57,384 bases of DNA from an uncultured Comamonadaceae bacterium (GCA_946482595.1 CAMLSD010000019.1:1-57384), one strand, 5' to 3'; shown: positions 27,493-38,330, numbered from the stretch's first letter. Made by a program: numbers and translations. Notes: generated from the letters alone by a model not told the origin.

Positions 27493-27762
27493 TCACTCGA
27501 CCACGTCGCCGCGGCTGAGGTATCGGCCCAGGGCCACGGTCGAGACGAAGCCGAGCATGGCGATGATGAGAGCGGCCTCGAAGAGCAGGTCGCTGCCCTG
27601 GCGGATGCCCAGCACCACGACCAGCGCCACCACGTTGATGTAGAGCGTGTCCAGTGCGAGCAGGCGGTCGGGTGCGGTCGGCCCGCGCAGCAGCCGCCAG
27701 CCGCAGATCAGCATGGCCAGCGCAATGGCGCCAAAAGCGATGTCGAGTGCCCAAGCGATCAT
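27493..27762 (-). CDS. mrpF: Mrp antiporter subunit F
   Basis: An 89-aa subunit with three helices and the family motif 'LRGPTAPDRLLALDTLYIN', which carries the conserved Asp-Arg pair. It begins MIAWALDIAFGAI at 27762, overlapping the mrpE stop by four bases (ATGA), a sign of translational coupling. The C-terminus 'LGFVSTVALGRYLSRG' is typical. Confidence 0.95.
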   Translation of the reverse strand: MIAWALDIAFGAIALAMLICGWRLLRGPTAPDRLLALDTLYINVVALVVVLGIRQGSDLLFEAALIIAMLGFVSTVALGRYLSRGDVVE

Positions 27763-28271
27763 TCGAAGATCTCCCGCAGCGGTTGTTCGTAGCGTTGCTT
27801 GATCTGCGTGCTCATGGCCTGCGGATCGTCGCAATCGAGCGCATGCACCACGATCCGGCCGCGCTCATCGTCCACCACGCACGACACCGTGCCCGGTGTG
27901 GTGGTGATGATGGTGGCCAGCAGCGACACCCCCACCGGATCGCGCAGCTCAAGCGGCACCTCGACCCAGGCAGGCTGCGGTCTGGCCGTCGGCGACAGCA
28001 CGATCCTGGCCACCGTCAGGTTGGACACCACGATGTCCCACAGCACGACAGCGGAGAAACGCAGCACGCGCCCCCAGCGATGCGGGCGGCTGCCACGCCC
28101 GAGGAAGGCCGCGACGAGCCGCGGCACGGCCCACCCGAGCACGGCTGCCGTGATGAGTTGCGGTACGGCCAGCGACTGCTGCAGCAGCAACCAGGCCATG
28201 GCGAGCAGCACGGACAACACGGGGTGAGGCCATTGCTGGCCTGGTGTGCCGGTCTCAGCGCGGGGCGGCAT
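27759..28271 (-). CDS. mrpE: Mrp antiporter subunit E
   Basis: A 170-aa subunit with two or three N-terminal helices and a cytoplasmic C-terminal domain. The family segment 'LWDIVVSNLTVARIVL' and 'ATIITTTPGTVSCVVDDERGRIVVHALD' identify it. The start at 28271 lies inside the mrpD 3' end (17-bp overlap). Upstream in-frame starts would put the N-terminus deep in mrpD and are less likely. Confidence 0.93.
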   Translation of the reverse strand: MPPRAETGTPGQQWPHPVLSVLLAMAWLLLQQSLAVPQLITAAVLGWAVPRLVAAFLGRGSRPHRWGRVLRFSAVVLWDIVVSNLTVARIVLSPTARPQPAWVEVPLELRDPVGVSLLATIITTTPGTVSCVVDDERGRIVVHALDCDDPQAMSTQIKQRYEQPLREIFE

Positions 28272-29865
28272 CGACGTCTCCTGTGTAGCGCCGGGTCGTG
28301 CCCGGCAGGTCCGGGCCCAGCACTGCGCGGGCATAGGCCTGCACATCGGTGATCTGGGCTGCGGCGGCGTCGGTGTAGCGCTTGATCGGCGAAGCCCACA
28401 CCGCCATCGCGACGCTGGCGAGCAGCAGGCTCACCGTGGCCAGCACCAGCCGCACACTGGCTCCCGATGCGCCCCCCGAGTCCGGGTCGTGACGCACGTT
28501 CCAGAACAGGATGCTGCCGGCACGGGCCAGGCCAACCAGGGTGAAGAAGCCCGCGGAGAGCACCACCGTCCACACCCAGGCCTGCGCCGCGCTGTCAGCC
28601 GCAGCCTGCAACACCATGACCTTGCCCAGAAAGCCGGGCAACGGCGGCAGTCCCGCCGTGGAGGCCGCTGCAAGCAGCAGCATCAATCCCAGCAGCACGG
28701 GCTGGGCCACAGGCGGCGCCGACTCGAGCCGATCGCCGACGTCGCCCCGCTGGGAGGCGACCAGTTCCGACAGCAGAAACAGCCCTGCGATCGCCAGCGT
28801 GCTGTGCACCATGTAGTACAGCGCCGCCGACCACGCCGCGGTGGAGAACAGCCCGAACGCCGCGAGGATGGTGCCGACCGACGCCACCGTGAGCCAGGCC
28901 ACGAGCCGTGGCAGGCTGCGCGCCGCGAGCGCGCCGCACACACCCGCGATGCCGGTCACCAGGGCCAGCGGCAGGATCCAGTCGGCAGCGGTGAAGGCGC
29001 TCGCGCCGGCTTCCGCACCGAAAATGACGCCGTGGACCCTGACGATGCTGTAGACGCCGACCTTGGTCATCAGCGCAAACAGCGCGGCCACCGGCGCACT
29101 CGCGGCAGCATAGGTGGCGGGCAGCCACAGCGTCAGTGGCATCAGGGCCGCCTTGAACCCGAACACGACCAGCAGCAGCAAGGCTGCAGCCTGCAGCACT
29201 GCTGCTTCCGGGCCCTCGACCTGGGCCACGCGCAGCGCCAGGTCGGCCATGTTCAGGGTGCCGGTGAGCGCGTAGATCAGCGCCACGCCGATCAGGAACA
29301 GCGCCGACGCCGACAGGTTCAGCACCACATAGTGCACCCCGGCGCGCAGCCGCTCGCGACCGCGGCCATGGGCCATCAGCACATACGAGGCAATCAGCAG
29401 CACCTCGAAGAACACGAACAGGTTGAACAGGTCGCCGGTCACGAAGGCGCCGCTCAGGCCCATGAGTTGAAACTGGAACAGCGGGTGGAAATGCCGGCCG
29501 TGAACGTCCCAGCCGCCGCAGGCATACAGCAGCACCGGCAGCGCGACAAGATGGGTCAGCACCAGCATCAGCGCACTGAGCCGGTCAACGACCAGCACGA
29601 TGCCGAATGGCGCTGGCCAGTCGCCCATGCGATAGACCCGAAGCACGTCGTCGTGGGCCTCGATCGCCAGGCGCAGCGCCAGCACGAGCCCGAGCGCCAC
29701 CGAGGCGATCGCCACGCGGCGTGCCCACAGCAGACGGCGATGCCCATGTGGCAGAGCCCCGCCGCTGCCCCCGTCGCCAAGCAACAGCAGCGCCATCGCC
29801 GTGACGGCTGGCAGCAGTACCACCAGCACCGGCAGGTGGGTATGAAGAAGTTCGCCCAGGTTCAC
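28255..29865 (-). CDS. mrpD: Mrp antiporter subunit D
   Basis: A 536-aa proton-translocating subunit homologous to complex I NuoM/NuoN, with about 14 helices. Key segments are 'FQLMGLSGAFVTGDLFNLFVFFEVLLIASYVL' in pieces (helix with the conserved Glu in 'FFEVLL') and 'GFKAALMPLTLWLPATYAAASAP' with the conserved Lys and Pro. The start overlaps the mrpC stop by four bases. It would form an ion path alongside MrpA. Confidence 0.95.
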   Translation of the reverse strand: MNLGELLHTHLPVLVVLLPAVTAMALLLLGDGGSGGALPHGHRRLLWARRVAIASVALGLVLALRLAIEAHDDVLRVYRMGDWPAPFGIVLVVDRLSALMLVLTHLVALPVLLYACGGWDVHGRHFHPLFQFQLMGLSGAFVTGDLFNLFVFFEVLLIASYVLMAHGRGRERLRAGVHYVVLNLSASALFLIGVALIYALTGTLNMADLALRVAQVEGPEAAVLQAAALLLLVVFGFKAALMPLTLWLPATYAAASAPVAALFALMTKVGVYSIVRVHGVIFGAEAGASAFTAADWILPLALVTGIAGVCGALAARSLPRLVAWLTVASVGTILAAFGLFSTAAWSAALYYMVHSTLAIAGLFLLSELVASQRGDVGDRLESAPPVAQPVLLGLMLLLAAASTAGLPPLPGFLGKVMVLQAAADSAAQAWVWTVVLSAGFFTLVGLARAGSILFWNVRHDPDSGGASGASVRLVLATVSLLLASVAMAVWASPIKRYTDAAAAQITDVQAYARAVLGPDLPGTTRRYTGDVDAAPR

Positions 29866-30197
29866 TGCGTGGGCTCCTTGCCGTCGACATGATCGGTGCC
29901 GGACTCATGGCGGCTGCGCAGCGCCATCTCGATCACGAAGCCCGTGGTCGCAAATCCGATCACGATGGCGGTGAGCACCAGCGCCTGTGGCAGCGGGTCG
30001 GCCATCCTGGCGCCGTGGCCGACGATCGGCGCGGCATCGACCCACAGCCGGCCCATCGCGAAGATGAACACATTGACCGCATAGCCCAGCAGCGTGAGGC
30101 CCAGCACGACGGGAAAGGTCCTGCCGCGCAGCATCAGGTAGATGCCGCAAGCCGTCACCCAGCCGATGCCGCTGGCCACGAGGAATTCCATCGTCAT
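29862..30197 (-). CDS. mrpC: Mrp antiporter subunit C
   Basis: A 111-aa NuoK-like subunit with three helices. 'GIYLMLRGRTFPVVLGLTLLGYAVNVFIF' and 'DPLPQALVLTAIVIGFATTGF' are exact family marks, including the helix with 'ALVLTAIVI'. The start is at 30197 or two codons later. It follows mrpA by 88 bp, the largest gap in the operon; no terminator is seen there. Confidence 0.95.
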   Translation of the reverse strand: MTMEFLVASGIGWVTACGIYLMLRGRTFPVVLGLTLLGYAVNVFIFAMGRLWVDAAPIVGHGARMADPLPQALVLTAIVIGFATTGFVIEMALRSRHESGTDHVDGKEPTQ

Positions 30198-30285
30198 GCT
30201 GTTGCTCCTTCCCGCACTGCACGGTCGACATCTGACCCGACCGTCGACCGCACCGCCACGCGCACCTGGAGGCTGTTGCGAGTCA

Positions 30286-33120
30286 TCAGGTGGCCCTCCC
30301 CTGCCGCGCAGGCTCCTTGCTGGCCGCCCCGAGCACCGACAGCATCAGCATCGTGGCGCCGACCACCGTGATGTAGACGCCCAGATCAAACAGCGCTGCC
30401 GTGGCCAGCGGCAGTTCACCGAGCACCGGCACGCTGGGGTGACCATGCGCGCTCGTCAGGAAGGGCCGCCCGAAGACGAAGGCCCCCACGCCGGTGGCCG
30501 CGGCAATCAGCAGGCCGCAGGCGATCCAGCGGGTGAAGCGCCGCCCGCCCTGGGCATGCAGCGCAGCGTCTGCCTGCCCCTGGCCCAGCGCCATGTACTG
30601 CAGCACCAGCGCCACCCCCGTGACCAGCCCCGCGATGAAGCCGCCCCCTGGCAGGTTGTGGCCGCGCCAGAAGATGTGCACCGACGCGACCAGCGCCAGC
30701 GGCAGGATCAGCCGCGCAGCCACACGCAGCATCAGCGGCTGACGCTCGAACGACCAGGCCCGGCCGGCGGCATCGAACTCGGGGCGGCGCACCCGCCAGC
30801 CGTCCAGCAGCGCGAGCACCCCGACGGCCGCAATGCCGAGCACGGTGATTTCGCCGAAGGTGTCGTAGCCTCGGAAGTCGACCAGGATCACGTTGACCGC
30901 GTTCGTGCCACCACCGCCCGGCACCGACTGCTCCTGGAAGAACCAGGAGATGCTGTCGTGATCGCGCGTGAGCATCAGCCAGGCCAGCCAGCTCACCCCC
31001 CCGCCGGCGGCCAGCGCCAGCAGGGCGTCGCGCCCGCGGCGCAGGCCGCTGGATTCGCGCGGGGTGTGCTGCGGCAGCAGCGCCAGGCCCATCAGCAGCA
31101 GCACGGTCGAGACCACATCGACCGACAACTGGGTGAGCGCCAGGTCGGGCGCCGACAGGCCCAGGAAGGTGAGCGATGCCACCAGGCCCACGGCGCCGGT
31201 CAGCACGACTGCCCGGAAGCGCTCATGGTGCCCGAGCACGAGCGCAGCGCCGGCACCGAGCAGCAGCAGCCAGGCGACGATGGCCAGCGGCGGTGCCGGC
31301 AGGCCCGGCCGGTCGCCGGTCAACAGCGTTGCGCCGGTGCTGCTGAGCAAGGGCCAGGCCGCTGCGACCACGGCCGCCGCAATCATCAGGAAGACGTAGC
31401 GCTGCAGCGAGCCGGTTTCGAGCCGGTGGGTGATCCGCCCGGCCAAGGCGAATGCGCCGTCGATCAGGTGTGTGAAGACCAGCCGGCCGGTCCAGCCGCG
31501 GGGATGGTGCAGGTGCAGGTTCATGCGGCGGGCCAGCGCAAAGTACATGGCCACCCCGCCCGCCAGCGCCACGACGCTCATCAGCAGCGGCAGGTTGAAG
31601 CCATGCCACAGGGCCAGGTGGTACTCGGGCGGTGCCGTTCCCAGCACGGCCGTCGCCGCCACGTGCACGATGGGCCCGAAGGTCAGCGCCGGTAGCAGGC
31701 CGACCAGCACGCACAGCACCACCAGCAAGGCCACCGGCGCCTTCATGAAAAACGGCGGTTCGTGCGGATGCGGGTTAGGCAGGTCGCGAGGCTCACCATT
31801 GAAGAACACGTCGTGAATGAAGCGCAGCGAATACGCGACCGAACACACGCCTGCAAACGTGGCCACCGCCGGCACCACCCAGCCCCACGACGTGGCCGCC
31901 ACCCCCACGGCCTCGGCAAAGAACATCTCCTTCGACAGAAAACCGTTGGCGAGCGGCACGCCGGCCATCGAGGCGGCCGCCACCATGGCCAACGTGGCCG
32001 TCCAGGGCATCAGCTTCATGAGGCCGGCCAGGCGCCGCATGTCGCGCGTGCCGGTCTCGTGGTCGATGATGCCGGCAGTCATGAACAGCGACGCCTTGAA
32101 TGTGGCGTGGTTGAGGATGTGGAACACCGCTGCCACGGCCGACAGCGGCGAGGACAGACCGATCAGAAAGGTGATGAGGCCCAGGTGGCTGATGGTGGAA
32201 TAGGCCAGCAGGCCTTTCAAGTCGTGCCGGAAGACAGCCACGTACGCTGCAAAGGCCAGCGTGACCAGGCCGGCCGTGCACACCACGACCTCGAACAGCC
32301 CGGAGCCGCCGAACACCGGATACAACCGCGCCAGCAGAAACACCCCTGCCTTGACCATGGTGGCCGAATGCAGGTAGGCCGATACCGGCGTGGGCGCAGC
32401 CATCGCATCGGGCAGCCAGAAATGAAACGGCACCTGGGCGCTCTTGGTGAAGCAGCCCACCAGCACCAGCAGCATCGCGGTCTCGAACCAGGGATGCGAC
32501 TGGATCGCATCGACGCGCTGGAACATGACGCTCAGCTCGTAGCTGCCGGCCATCTGTCCGAGCATCACGATGCCGGCCAGCATCACCAGCCCGCCGCCGC
32601 CCGTGACCGCAAGCGCCATGCGCGCACCGGCTCGCGCGTCGGCACGATGGCCCCAGTAGCCCACCAGCAGGAAGGACGACACGCTGGTGAGCTCCCAGAA
32701 CACGACCAGCAGCAGCAGGTTGTCCGACAGCACGACACCCAGCATTGCCGCCATGAACAACATCAGCAGGGTGTAGAACTTGCGGGCGGAGTCGGTGGGC
32801 CCCAGGTAGTAGGCGGCATACAGGATGATCAGCAGGCCGATGCCGGTGATGAGCAGCGCGAACATCAGCGCCAGGCCGTCCAGGCGGAAGCTCAGGTCCA
32901 GGCCGATTTCAGGCACCCACGACACACGCTGCAGCAGGGTCTGGCCGTCGAACACGGCTGGCGAAAGCCACAGCAGCAGCCCCAGCGCGACGGCCGTGAC
33001 CAGCGCCGCCGCCCAAGCACTCAGACGGCGAGGAAGGGCTCCGTCGCCTCGGCCAAGCCAGAAGCACAGGAGCGTGCCCACCACCAAGGGCAGCACGATG
33101 ACAAGAGCCAGCAGATTCAT
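30286..33120 (-). CDS. mrpA: Mrp antiporter subunit A fused with subunit B
   Basis: A 944-aa membrane protein. The N-terminal ~500 residues are NuoL-like, with 'LLIVFWELTSVSSFLLVGYW'-type helix 5 and 'HFWLPDAMAAPTPVSAYLHSATM'-type ion path (conserved Lys/His). The MrpA-specific C-terminal part includes 'VILVDFRGYDTFGEITVLG'. From about residue 795 an MrpB domain follows, with 'ARLILPLALVASVHIFWRGHNLPGGGF'-type sequence (Gly-His-Asn-x-Pro-Gly-Gly-Gly). A separate mrpB gene is absent, so A and B are one chain, as in PhaAB-type systems. The start at 33120 (MNLLALVIVLPL) is standard. It is divergent from the fumarase gene. Confidence 0.95.
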   Translation of the reverse strand: MNLLALVIVLPLVVGTLLCFWLGRGDGALPRRLSAWAAALVTAVALGLLLWLSPAVFDGQTLLQRVSWVPEIGLDLSFRLDGLALMFALLITGIGLLIILYAAYYLGPTDSARKFYTLLMLFMAAMLGVVLSDNLLLLVVFWELTSVSSFLLVGYWGHRADARAGARMALAVTGGGGLVMLAGIVMLGQMAGSYELSVMFQRVDAIQSHPWFETAMLLVLVGCFTKSAQVPFHFWLPDAMAAPTPVSAYLHSATMVKAGVFLLARLYPVFGGSGLFEVVVCTAGLVTLAFAAYVAVFRHDLKGLLAYSTISHLGLITFLIGLSSPLSAVAAVFHILNHATFKASLFMTAGIIDHETGTRDMRRLAGLMKLMPWTATLAMVAAASMAGVPLANGFLSKEMFFAEAVGVAATSWGWVVPAVATFAGVCSVAYSLRFIHDVFFNGEPRDLPNPHPHEPPFFMKAPVALLVVLCVLVGLLPALTFGPIVHVAATAVLGTAPPEYHLALWHGFNLPLLMSVVALAGGVAMYFALARRMNLHLHHPRGWTGRLVFTHLIDGAFALAGRITHRLETGSLQRYVFLMIAAAVVAAAWPLLSSTGATLLTGDRPGLPAPPLAIVAWLLLLGAGAALVLGHHERFRAVVLTGAVGLVASLTFLGLSAPDLALTQLSVDVVSTVLLLMGLALLPQHTPRESSGLRRGRDALLALAAGGGVSWLAWLMLTRDHDSISWFFQEQSVPGGGGTNAVNVILVDFRGYDTFGEITVLGIAAVGVLALLDGWRVRRPEFDAAGRAWSFERQPLMLRVAARLILPLALVASVHIFWRGHNLPGGGFIAGLVTGVALVLQYMALGQGQADAALHAQGGRRFTRWIACGLLIAAATGVGAFVFGRPFLTSAHGHPSVPVLGELPLATAALFDLGVYITVVGATMLMLSVLGAASKEPARQGRAT

Positions 33121-33361
33121 CGTGTGTCGGCCCGATGCGGGCCCGGATGTGAACGGCGCCGTGATTGTAGAAAGCGATGACTCAAAGCCTGCTGATAACC
33201 CGCTGTCGCAGCGCGATATGCGCAAAATGCTTGGCGTTCGGTGCGACTTGTGGAAGGACGCGCATTGTGCGGGCCTCGCACCCCCTGCTTCAGTACACTT
33301 CCGGGTGGCCTGCGCGCTGCACCGCGCCGGACGTTTCGCCCACTCCTACCCCCGATGCCCC

Positions 33362-34888
33362 ATGAGCACCCAGATCCAATACGCCGACCTCGTCGACAGC
33401 GTCGCCGCCGCGCTGCAGTACATCAGCTACTACCATCCGGCCGACTACATCGCGCACCTGGCTCGCGCCTATGAGCGTGAGGAATCGCCCGCCGCGAAGG
33501 ACGCCATCGCGCAGATCCTGACCAATTCGCGCATGAGTGCCGAAGGCCGCCGCCCGATCTGCCAGGACACCGGCATTGTCAACGTGTTCATGAAGATCGG
33601 CATGGACGTGAAGTTCACCGGCTTCCCCGGGTCGATCGCCGACGCGGTCAACGAGGGTGTGCGTCGCGGTTACCTCAACCCCGACAACATGCTGCGCGCC
33701 TCGGTCCTGGACGACCCGCTGTTCGCACGCAAGAACACCAAGGACAACACGCCGGCGGTGATCCACATGGAGGTCGTGCCGGGCAACACGGTGGACATCA
33801 CGGTGGCAGCCAAGGGCGGCGGCTCCGAGAACAAGAGCAAGTTCGTGATGATGAACCCCAGCGACTCGCTGGTCGACTGGGTGCTCAAGACCGTGCCGTT
33901 GATGGGCGCTGGCTGGTGCCCTCCCGGCATGCTGGGCATCGGCATCGGTGGCACGGCCGAGAAGGCCATGCTGCTGGCCAAGGAATCGTTGATGGATGAC
34001 ATCGACATGTACGAGCTGCTGCAGCGCGGCCCGAGCAGCAAGCTCGAGGAACTGCGCATCGAGCTGTACGAAAAGGTCAACGCCCTGGGCATCGGCGCCC
34101 AGGGGCTGGGCGGTCTGACCACGGTGCTGGACATCAAGATCAAGACCTTCCCGACCCACGCGGCAAGCAAGCCGGTGGCGATGATCCCGAATTGCGCCGC
34201 CACCCGGCATGCGCACTTCGTGCTCGACGGCTCCGGCCCCAGCTACCTCGAGGCCCCCAGCCTGGACCTCTGGCCCGACGTGCACTGGGCCCCGGACTAC
34301 AACAAGAGCCGCAAGGTCGACCTCAACACCCTCACGCGCGAGCAGGTCGCCAGTTGGAAGCCGGGCGACACCCTGCTGCTCAGCGGCAAGATGCTCACCG
34401 GCCGCGACGCCGCGCACAAGCGTATTCAGGAAATGCTCGCCAAGGGCGAGCCGCTGCCGGTCGACTTCACCAACCGGGTCATCTACTACGTCGGCCCGGT
34501 CGACCCGGTGCGTGACGAGGTGGTCGGCCCGGCCGGCCCGACCACCGCCACCCGCATGGACAAGTTCACCGAGATGATGCTGGCGCAGACCGGACTGATC
34601 GCGATGGTCGGCAAGGCCGAGCGCGGCCCGGTGGCCATCGAGGCGATCCAGAAGCACAAGAGCGCCTACCTGATGGCCGTGGGTGGCGCAGCCTACCTGG
34701 TCAGCAAGGCCATCAAGGGTGCCAAGGTGGTGGGCTTTGCCGACCTGGGCATGGAAGCCATCTACGAGTTCGACGTGGTGGACATGCCCGTGACGGTGGC
34801 GGTGGATGCCGGCGGCACCAGCGCCCACATCACCGGGCCGCGCGAGTGGCAGGCCCGCATCGGCAAGATCCCGGTCGCCGTGGCCTGA
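33362..34888 (+). CDS. fumA: class I fumarate hydratase (iron-sulfur)
   Basis: A 508-aa oxygen-sensitive fumarase of the 4Fe-4S class, which interconverts fumarate and malate in the citric acid cycle. The N-terminal domain has 'RRPICQDTGIVNVFMKIG', with one cluster Cys, and 'GAGWCPPGMLGIGIGGTAEKAM' with another. 'IPNCAATRHAHFVLDGSGP' bears the third. The C-terminal domain has 'LLLSGKMLTGRDAAHKRI' and 'GPTTATRMDKFTEMML'. The ATG at 33362 (MSTQIQYADLVDS) is the clear start. It is divergent from mrpA, with a 241-bp gap in which I see no other gene, and convergent with the MscS gene. FumA/FumB naming is by class only. Confidence 0.94.
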   Translation: MSTQIQYADLVDSVAAALQYISYYHPADYIAHLARAYEREESPAAKDAIAQILTNSRMSAEGRRPICQDTGIVNVFMKIGMDVKFTGFPGSIADAVNEGVRRGYLNPDNMLRASVLDDPLFARKNTKDNTPAVIHMEVVPGNTVDITVAAKGGGSENKSKFVMMNPSDSLVDWVLKTVPLMGAGWCPPGMLGIGIGGTAEKAMLLAKESLMDDIDMYELLQRGPSSKLEELRIELYEKVNALGIGAQGLGGLTTVLDIKIKTFPTHAASKPVAMIPNCAATRHAHFVLDGSGPSYLEAPSLDLWPDVHWAPDYNKSRKVDLNTLTREQVASWKPGDTLLLSGKMLTGRDAAHKRIQEMLAKGEPLPVDFTNRVIYYVGPVDPVRDEVVGPAGPTTATRMDKFTEMMLAQTGLIAMVGKAERGPVAIEAIQKHKSAYLMAVGGAAYLVSKAIKGAKVVGFADLGMEAIYEFDVVDMPVTVAVDAGGTSAHITGPREWQARIGKIPVAVA

Positions 34889-34898
34889 CGGCCCCGCG

Positions 34899-34920
34899 GC
34901 GCAGGCGGGTCAGCCTGCGC
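34899..34920. terminator. perfect hairpin between convergent fumarase and MscS genes
   Basis: GCGCAGGC-GGGTCA-GCCTGCGC is a perfect 8-bp stem with 6-nt loop, 10 bp after the fumarase stop and 11 bp after the MscS stop on the other strand. It lacks a T-tract; a bidirectional transcript-end or stability role is likely. Confidence 0.45.
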
Positions 34921-34931
34921 ACGACGTCCCC

Positions 34932-36239
34932 TCAAGCCCCCTTCGCCGGGGGCGTGTCCATGGCCGCTGCTCCGGCCTTGCCTTCGGGCATGTGGCGCAC
35001 CACACGCTGCGGGAAGGGGATCTCCACGCCTTCTTCGTCCAGCACCCGAAGGATCGCCAGATTGACCTCGGAGCGCAGGTTCGCCTGCCCGTTGATCGGG
35101 TCGGCGACCCAGTACCACACCGTCAGCTCCAGCCCGTCGGCCGCGAAGTTGGTGAGGTGGATCGCGGGGCCGGGATCCTTCATCACGCGATCGACCGCCT
35201 CGATGGCCGCCAGCAGTTTGGGGCGCAACATCGGGAAGTCGGTGCCATAGGCCACCTGGAAGACCGTGCTGAGTTGCAGGCTGGTGTCGGCGAGCGACGC
35301 GTTCTCGACCCGCTGGATGATGAACAGCTCGTTCGGCACGATCGACTCGCGCCCGTTCGCTGCACGGATCACCGTGTAGCGCGTGTTGATGTCGGTGATA
35401 CGGCCCTCGAAGTTGTCGACCCGGACCAGGTCACCGATGCGCACCGAGCGTTCGGCCAGGATGACGAAGCCGCTGACATAGTTCGAGGCCAGCTTCTGCA
35501 GGCCGAAACCCAGCCCCACCCCGATGGCGCCGCCGAACACCGACAACGCCGTCAGGTCGATGCCCGCGGCCGAGAGGGCCAGCATCAGCCCGACAAACAG
35601 CAGCAGCGCGCGCGTTGCATTGGCGGCAATCTTGCGGATCGACAGGTTGTCGCCCGCACCCTTGAGCAGACGGGCCTCGATCGCGGCGGAGATCCACAAG
35701 GCCCCCACCAGCACGACGATGGCACTGAGCGCCCCTTCGATCAGGTTGCGCAGCGTCACCGGCGTGGCGCCGATCTTCCAGCTGATGGCGTCGAGCTCCT
35801 CGAGCACCAGCGGCAGCAGCCCGGTCACCCACAGCACCGCGCAGATCCATGCAAACCACGATACGGAGCGTTCGATCACCCGGAAGAGCGACGAGGACGG
35901 GAAGGCCGCACGCAGCACACGCACCGTGACACGAATGGCCAGCAGCGAGATGAGGATCGGAACGGCCAGCTTGAATACCGCCGACGGCACCCAGGCCACC
36001 ATCAGCCGGGCGGCGGCCATCGCAAATGCAAGCGCCAGCACCGGGAAAAGCACGCCGTCGATCAGGCGGTCACCGAACCAGATCGAGCCCTCGGGTCGCT
36101 CACGCCCGCGCAACAGGCGCACCACGAGCCAGGCCAGCATCAGGCACAGGGCCAGCACCAGCAGTTCGAGCAGGGCATTGACGCTGGTCAGGCGGACCAG
36201 CAGGTCGTCGAAGTCGGCAGCCGTCATCGGTTGCGCCAT
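34932..36239 (-). CDS. MscS-family mechanosensitive ion channel
   Basis: A 435-aa channel of the MscS family, which releases solutes on hypo-osmotic shock. The N-terminal ~180 residues hold four or five helices. The pore helix and beta domain follow: 'LTALSVFGGAIGVGLGFGLQKLASNYVSGFVIL' with its Gly/Ala pattern, then 'ERSVRIGDLVRVDNFEGRITDINTRYTVI' and 'RESIVPNELFI'. The product is longer than the smallest MscS (about 286 aa), having extra N-terminal helices. The ATG at 36239 is preferred. It is convergent with fumarase and lies downstream of the deacetylase gene. Confidence 0.92.
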   Translation of the reverse strand: MAQPMTAADFDDLLVRLTSVNALLELLVLALCLMLAWLVVRLLRGRERPEGSIWFGDRLIDGVLFPVLALAFAMAAARLMVAWVPSAVFKLAVPILISLLAIRVTVRVLRAAFPSSSLFRVIERSVSWFAWICAVLWVTGLLPLVLEELDAISWKIGATPVTLRNLIEGALSAIVVLVGALWISAAIEARLLKGAGDNLSIRKIAANATRALLLFVGLMLALSAAGIDLTALSVFGGAIGVGLGFGLQKLASNYVSGFVILAERSVRIGDLVRVDNFEGRITDINTRYTVIRAANGRESIVPNELFIIQRVENASLADTSLQLSTVFQVAYGTDFPMLRPKLLAAIEAVDRVMKDPGPAIHLTNFAADGLELTVWYWVADPINGQANLRSEVNLAILRVLDEEGVEIPFPQRVVRHMPEGKAGAAAMDTPPAKGA

Positions 36240-36396
36240 GGGAGGAGTCCTTGGGTGATTGCAGCCGCCACGCACGGGCAGCCTTCGGTTCGCTCGCCGG
36301 CACGCCGGCCGGGGCGTATTGTTTCAGAGCTGGATGTCAGGCCGCAGTTCGAGCCTTGCATTCACGCACCCGCCGCTCGGGCGGACAAGCAGGGCG

Positions 36397-37332
36397 TCAC
36401 ACACCGGCCAGCACGCGCACGTGCGTGGCCACGCTGCGCGCCAGCGCGCTCAGGTGGTAGCCGCCTTCGAGGCAGCTCACGATGCGCCCTTTGGCGTGCC
36501 GTTCGGCCACGTCCATCACGCGGCGGGTGATCCATTCGTAGTCGGCCTCGATCAGGCCGAGCTGGCCGAGGTCGTCCTCGCGGTGCGCGTCGAAGCCGGC
36601 GGACACGAAGATCATCTCCGGGCGGAAGGCCTCCAGGCGCGGCATCCAGATCGATTCGATCAGTTCGCGGATCTCCATGCCGCGCGTGTAGGCGGGCACC
36701 GGCAGGTTCACCATGTTGGGTGCGGAGCCGTCGGCCCCGCTGTAAGGGTACAGCGGATGCTGGAAAAAGCTCACCATCAGCACCCGCTCGTCGCCAGCGA
36801 GGATGTCCTCGGTGCCGTTGCCGTGATGCACGTCGAAGTCGACCACCGCCACACGCCTGAGGCCGCGCACATCCAGCGCATGCCGGGCCGCGACGGCCAC
36901 ATTGTTGAAGAAGCAGAAGCCCATGGCCTGCGACCGTGTGGCATGGTGGCCGGGCGGGCGCACCGCGCAGAAGGCGTTGTCGAGCTGGCGGTCGATCACG
37001 GCGTCGGTGGCTGCCACCGCGGCACCGGCAGCACGCAGCGCCGCGGCCCAGGTGTGCGGGCACACGATGGTGTCCATGTCGATGGCCCGGGTCTCGCCGG
37101 CCGCACCCACTTGCTCCATCAGGTCCTTCAGGTTGGACACATAGGCGACGTTGTGGGCCAGATGCACGTCGCTGAGCTGGGCGATGGGCGCATCGCGCCG
37201 TTCGAGCGCGATGTCCAGGCCGGTGGCCAGCAGGTGGTCCTCGATGGCGCTGAGCCGCTCGGGGCATTCGGGGTGCCCGCGCCCCATGTCGTGCCGCCGG
37301 CAATCCGGGTGGCTGAAATAGCCCGTCGCCAT
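36397..37332 (-). CDS. histone deacetylase-like amidohydrolase
   Basis: A 311-aa zinc hydrolase of the class II HDAC/AcuC/acetylpolyamine amidohydrolase superfamily. 'RPPGHHATRSQAMGFCFFNNVAVAA' carries the active-site His-His pair. 'VVDFDVHHGNGTEDIL' supplies zinc ligands Asp and His, and 'VSAGFDAHREDDLGQL' the second Asp. Bacterial members remove acetyl groups from polyamines, acetoin-pathway proteins or small molecules; the substrate here is not evident. It begins at 37332 with a short divergent gap (51 bp) to the MoxR gene. Confidence 0.93.
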   Translation of the reverse strand: MATGYFSHPDCRRHDMGRGHPECPERLSAIEDHLLATGLDIALERRDAPIAQLSDVHLAHNVAYVSNLKDLMEQVGAAGETRAIDMDTIVCPHTWAAALRAAGAAVAATDAVIDRQLDNAFCAVRPPGHHATRSQAMGFCFFNNVAVAARHALDVRGLRRVAVVDFDVHHGNGTEDILAGDERVLMVSFFQHPLYPYSGADGSAPNMVNLPVPAYTRGMEIRELIESIWMPRLEAFRPEMIFVSAGFDAHREDDLGQLGLIEADYEWITRRVMDVAERHAKGRIVSCLEGGYHLSALARSVATHVRVLAGV

Positions 37333-37383
37333 CGTGAACTTGTCCCCGTGAGGTCTTTGGAAATTCAGTTAATGTGCCGGCTC

Positions 37384-38322
<939 letters not shown>

Positions 38323-38330
38323 CTGCCGCC

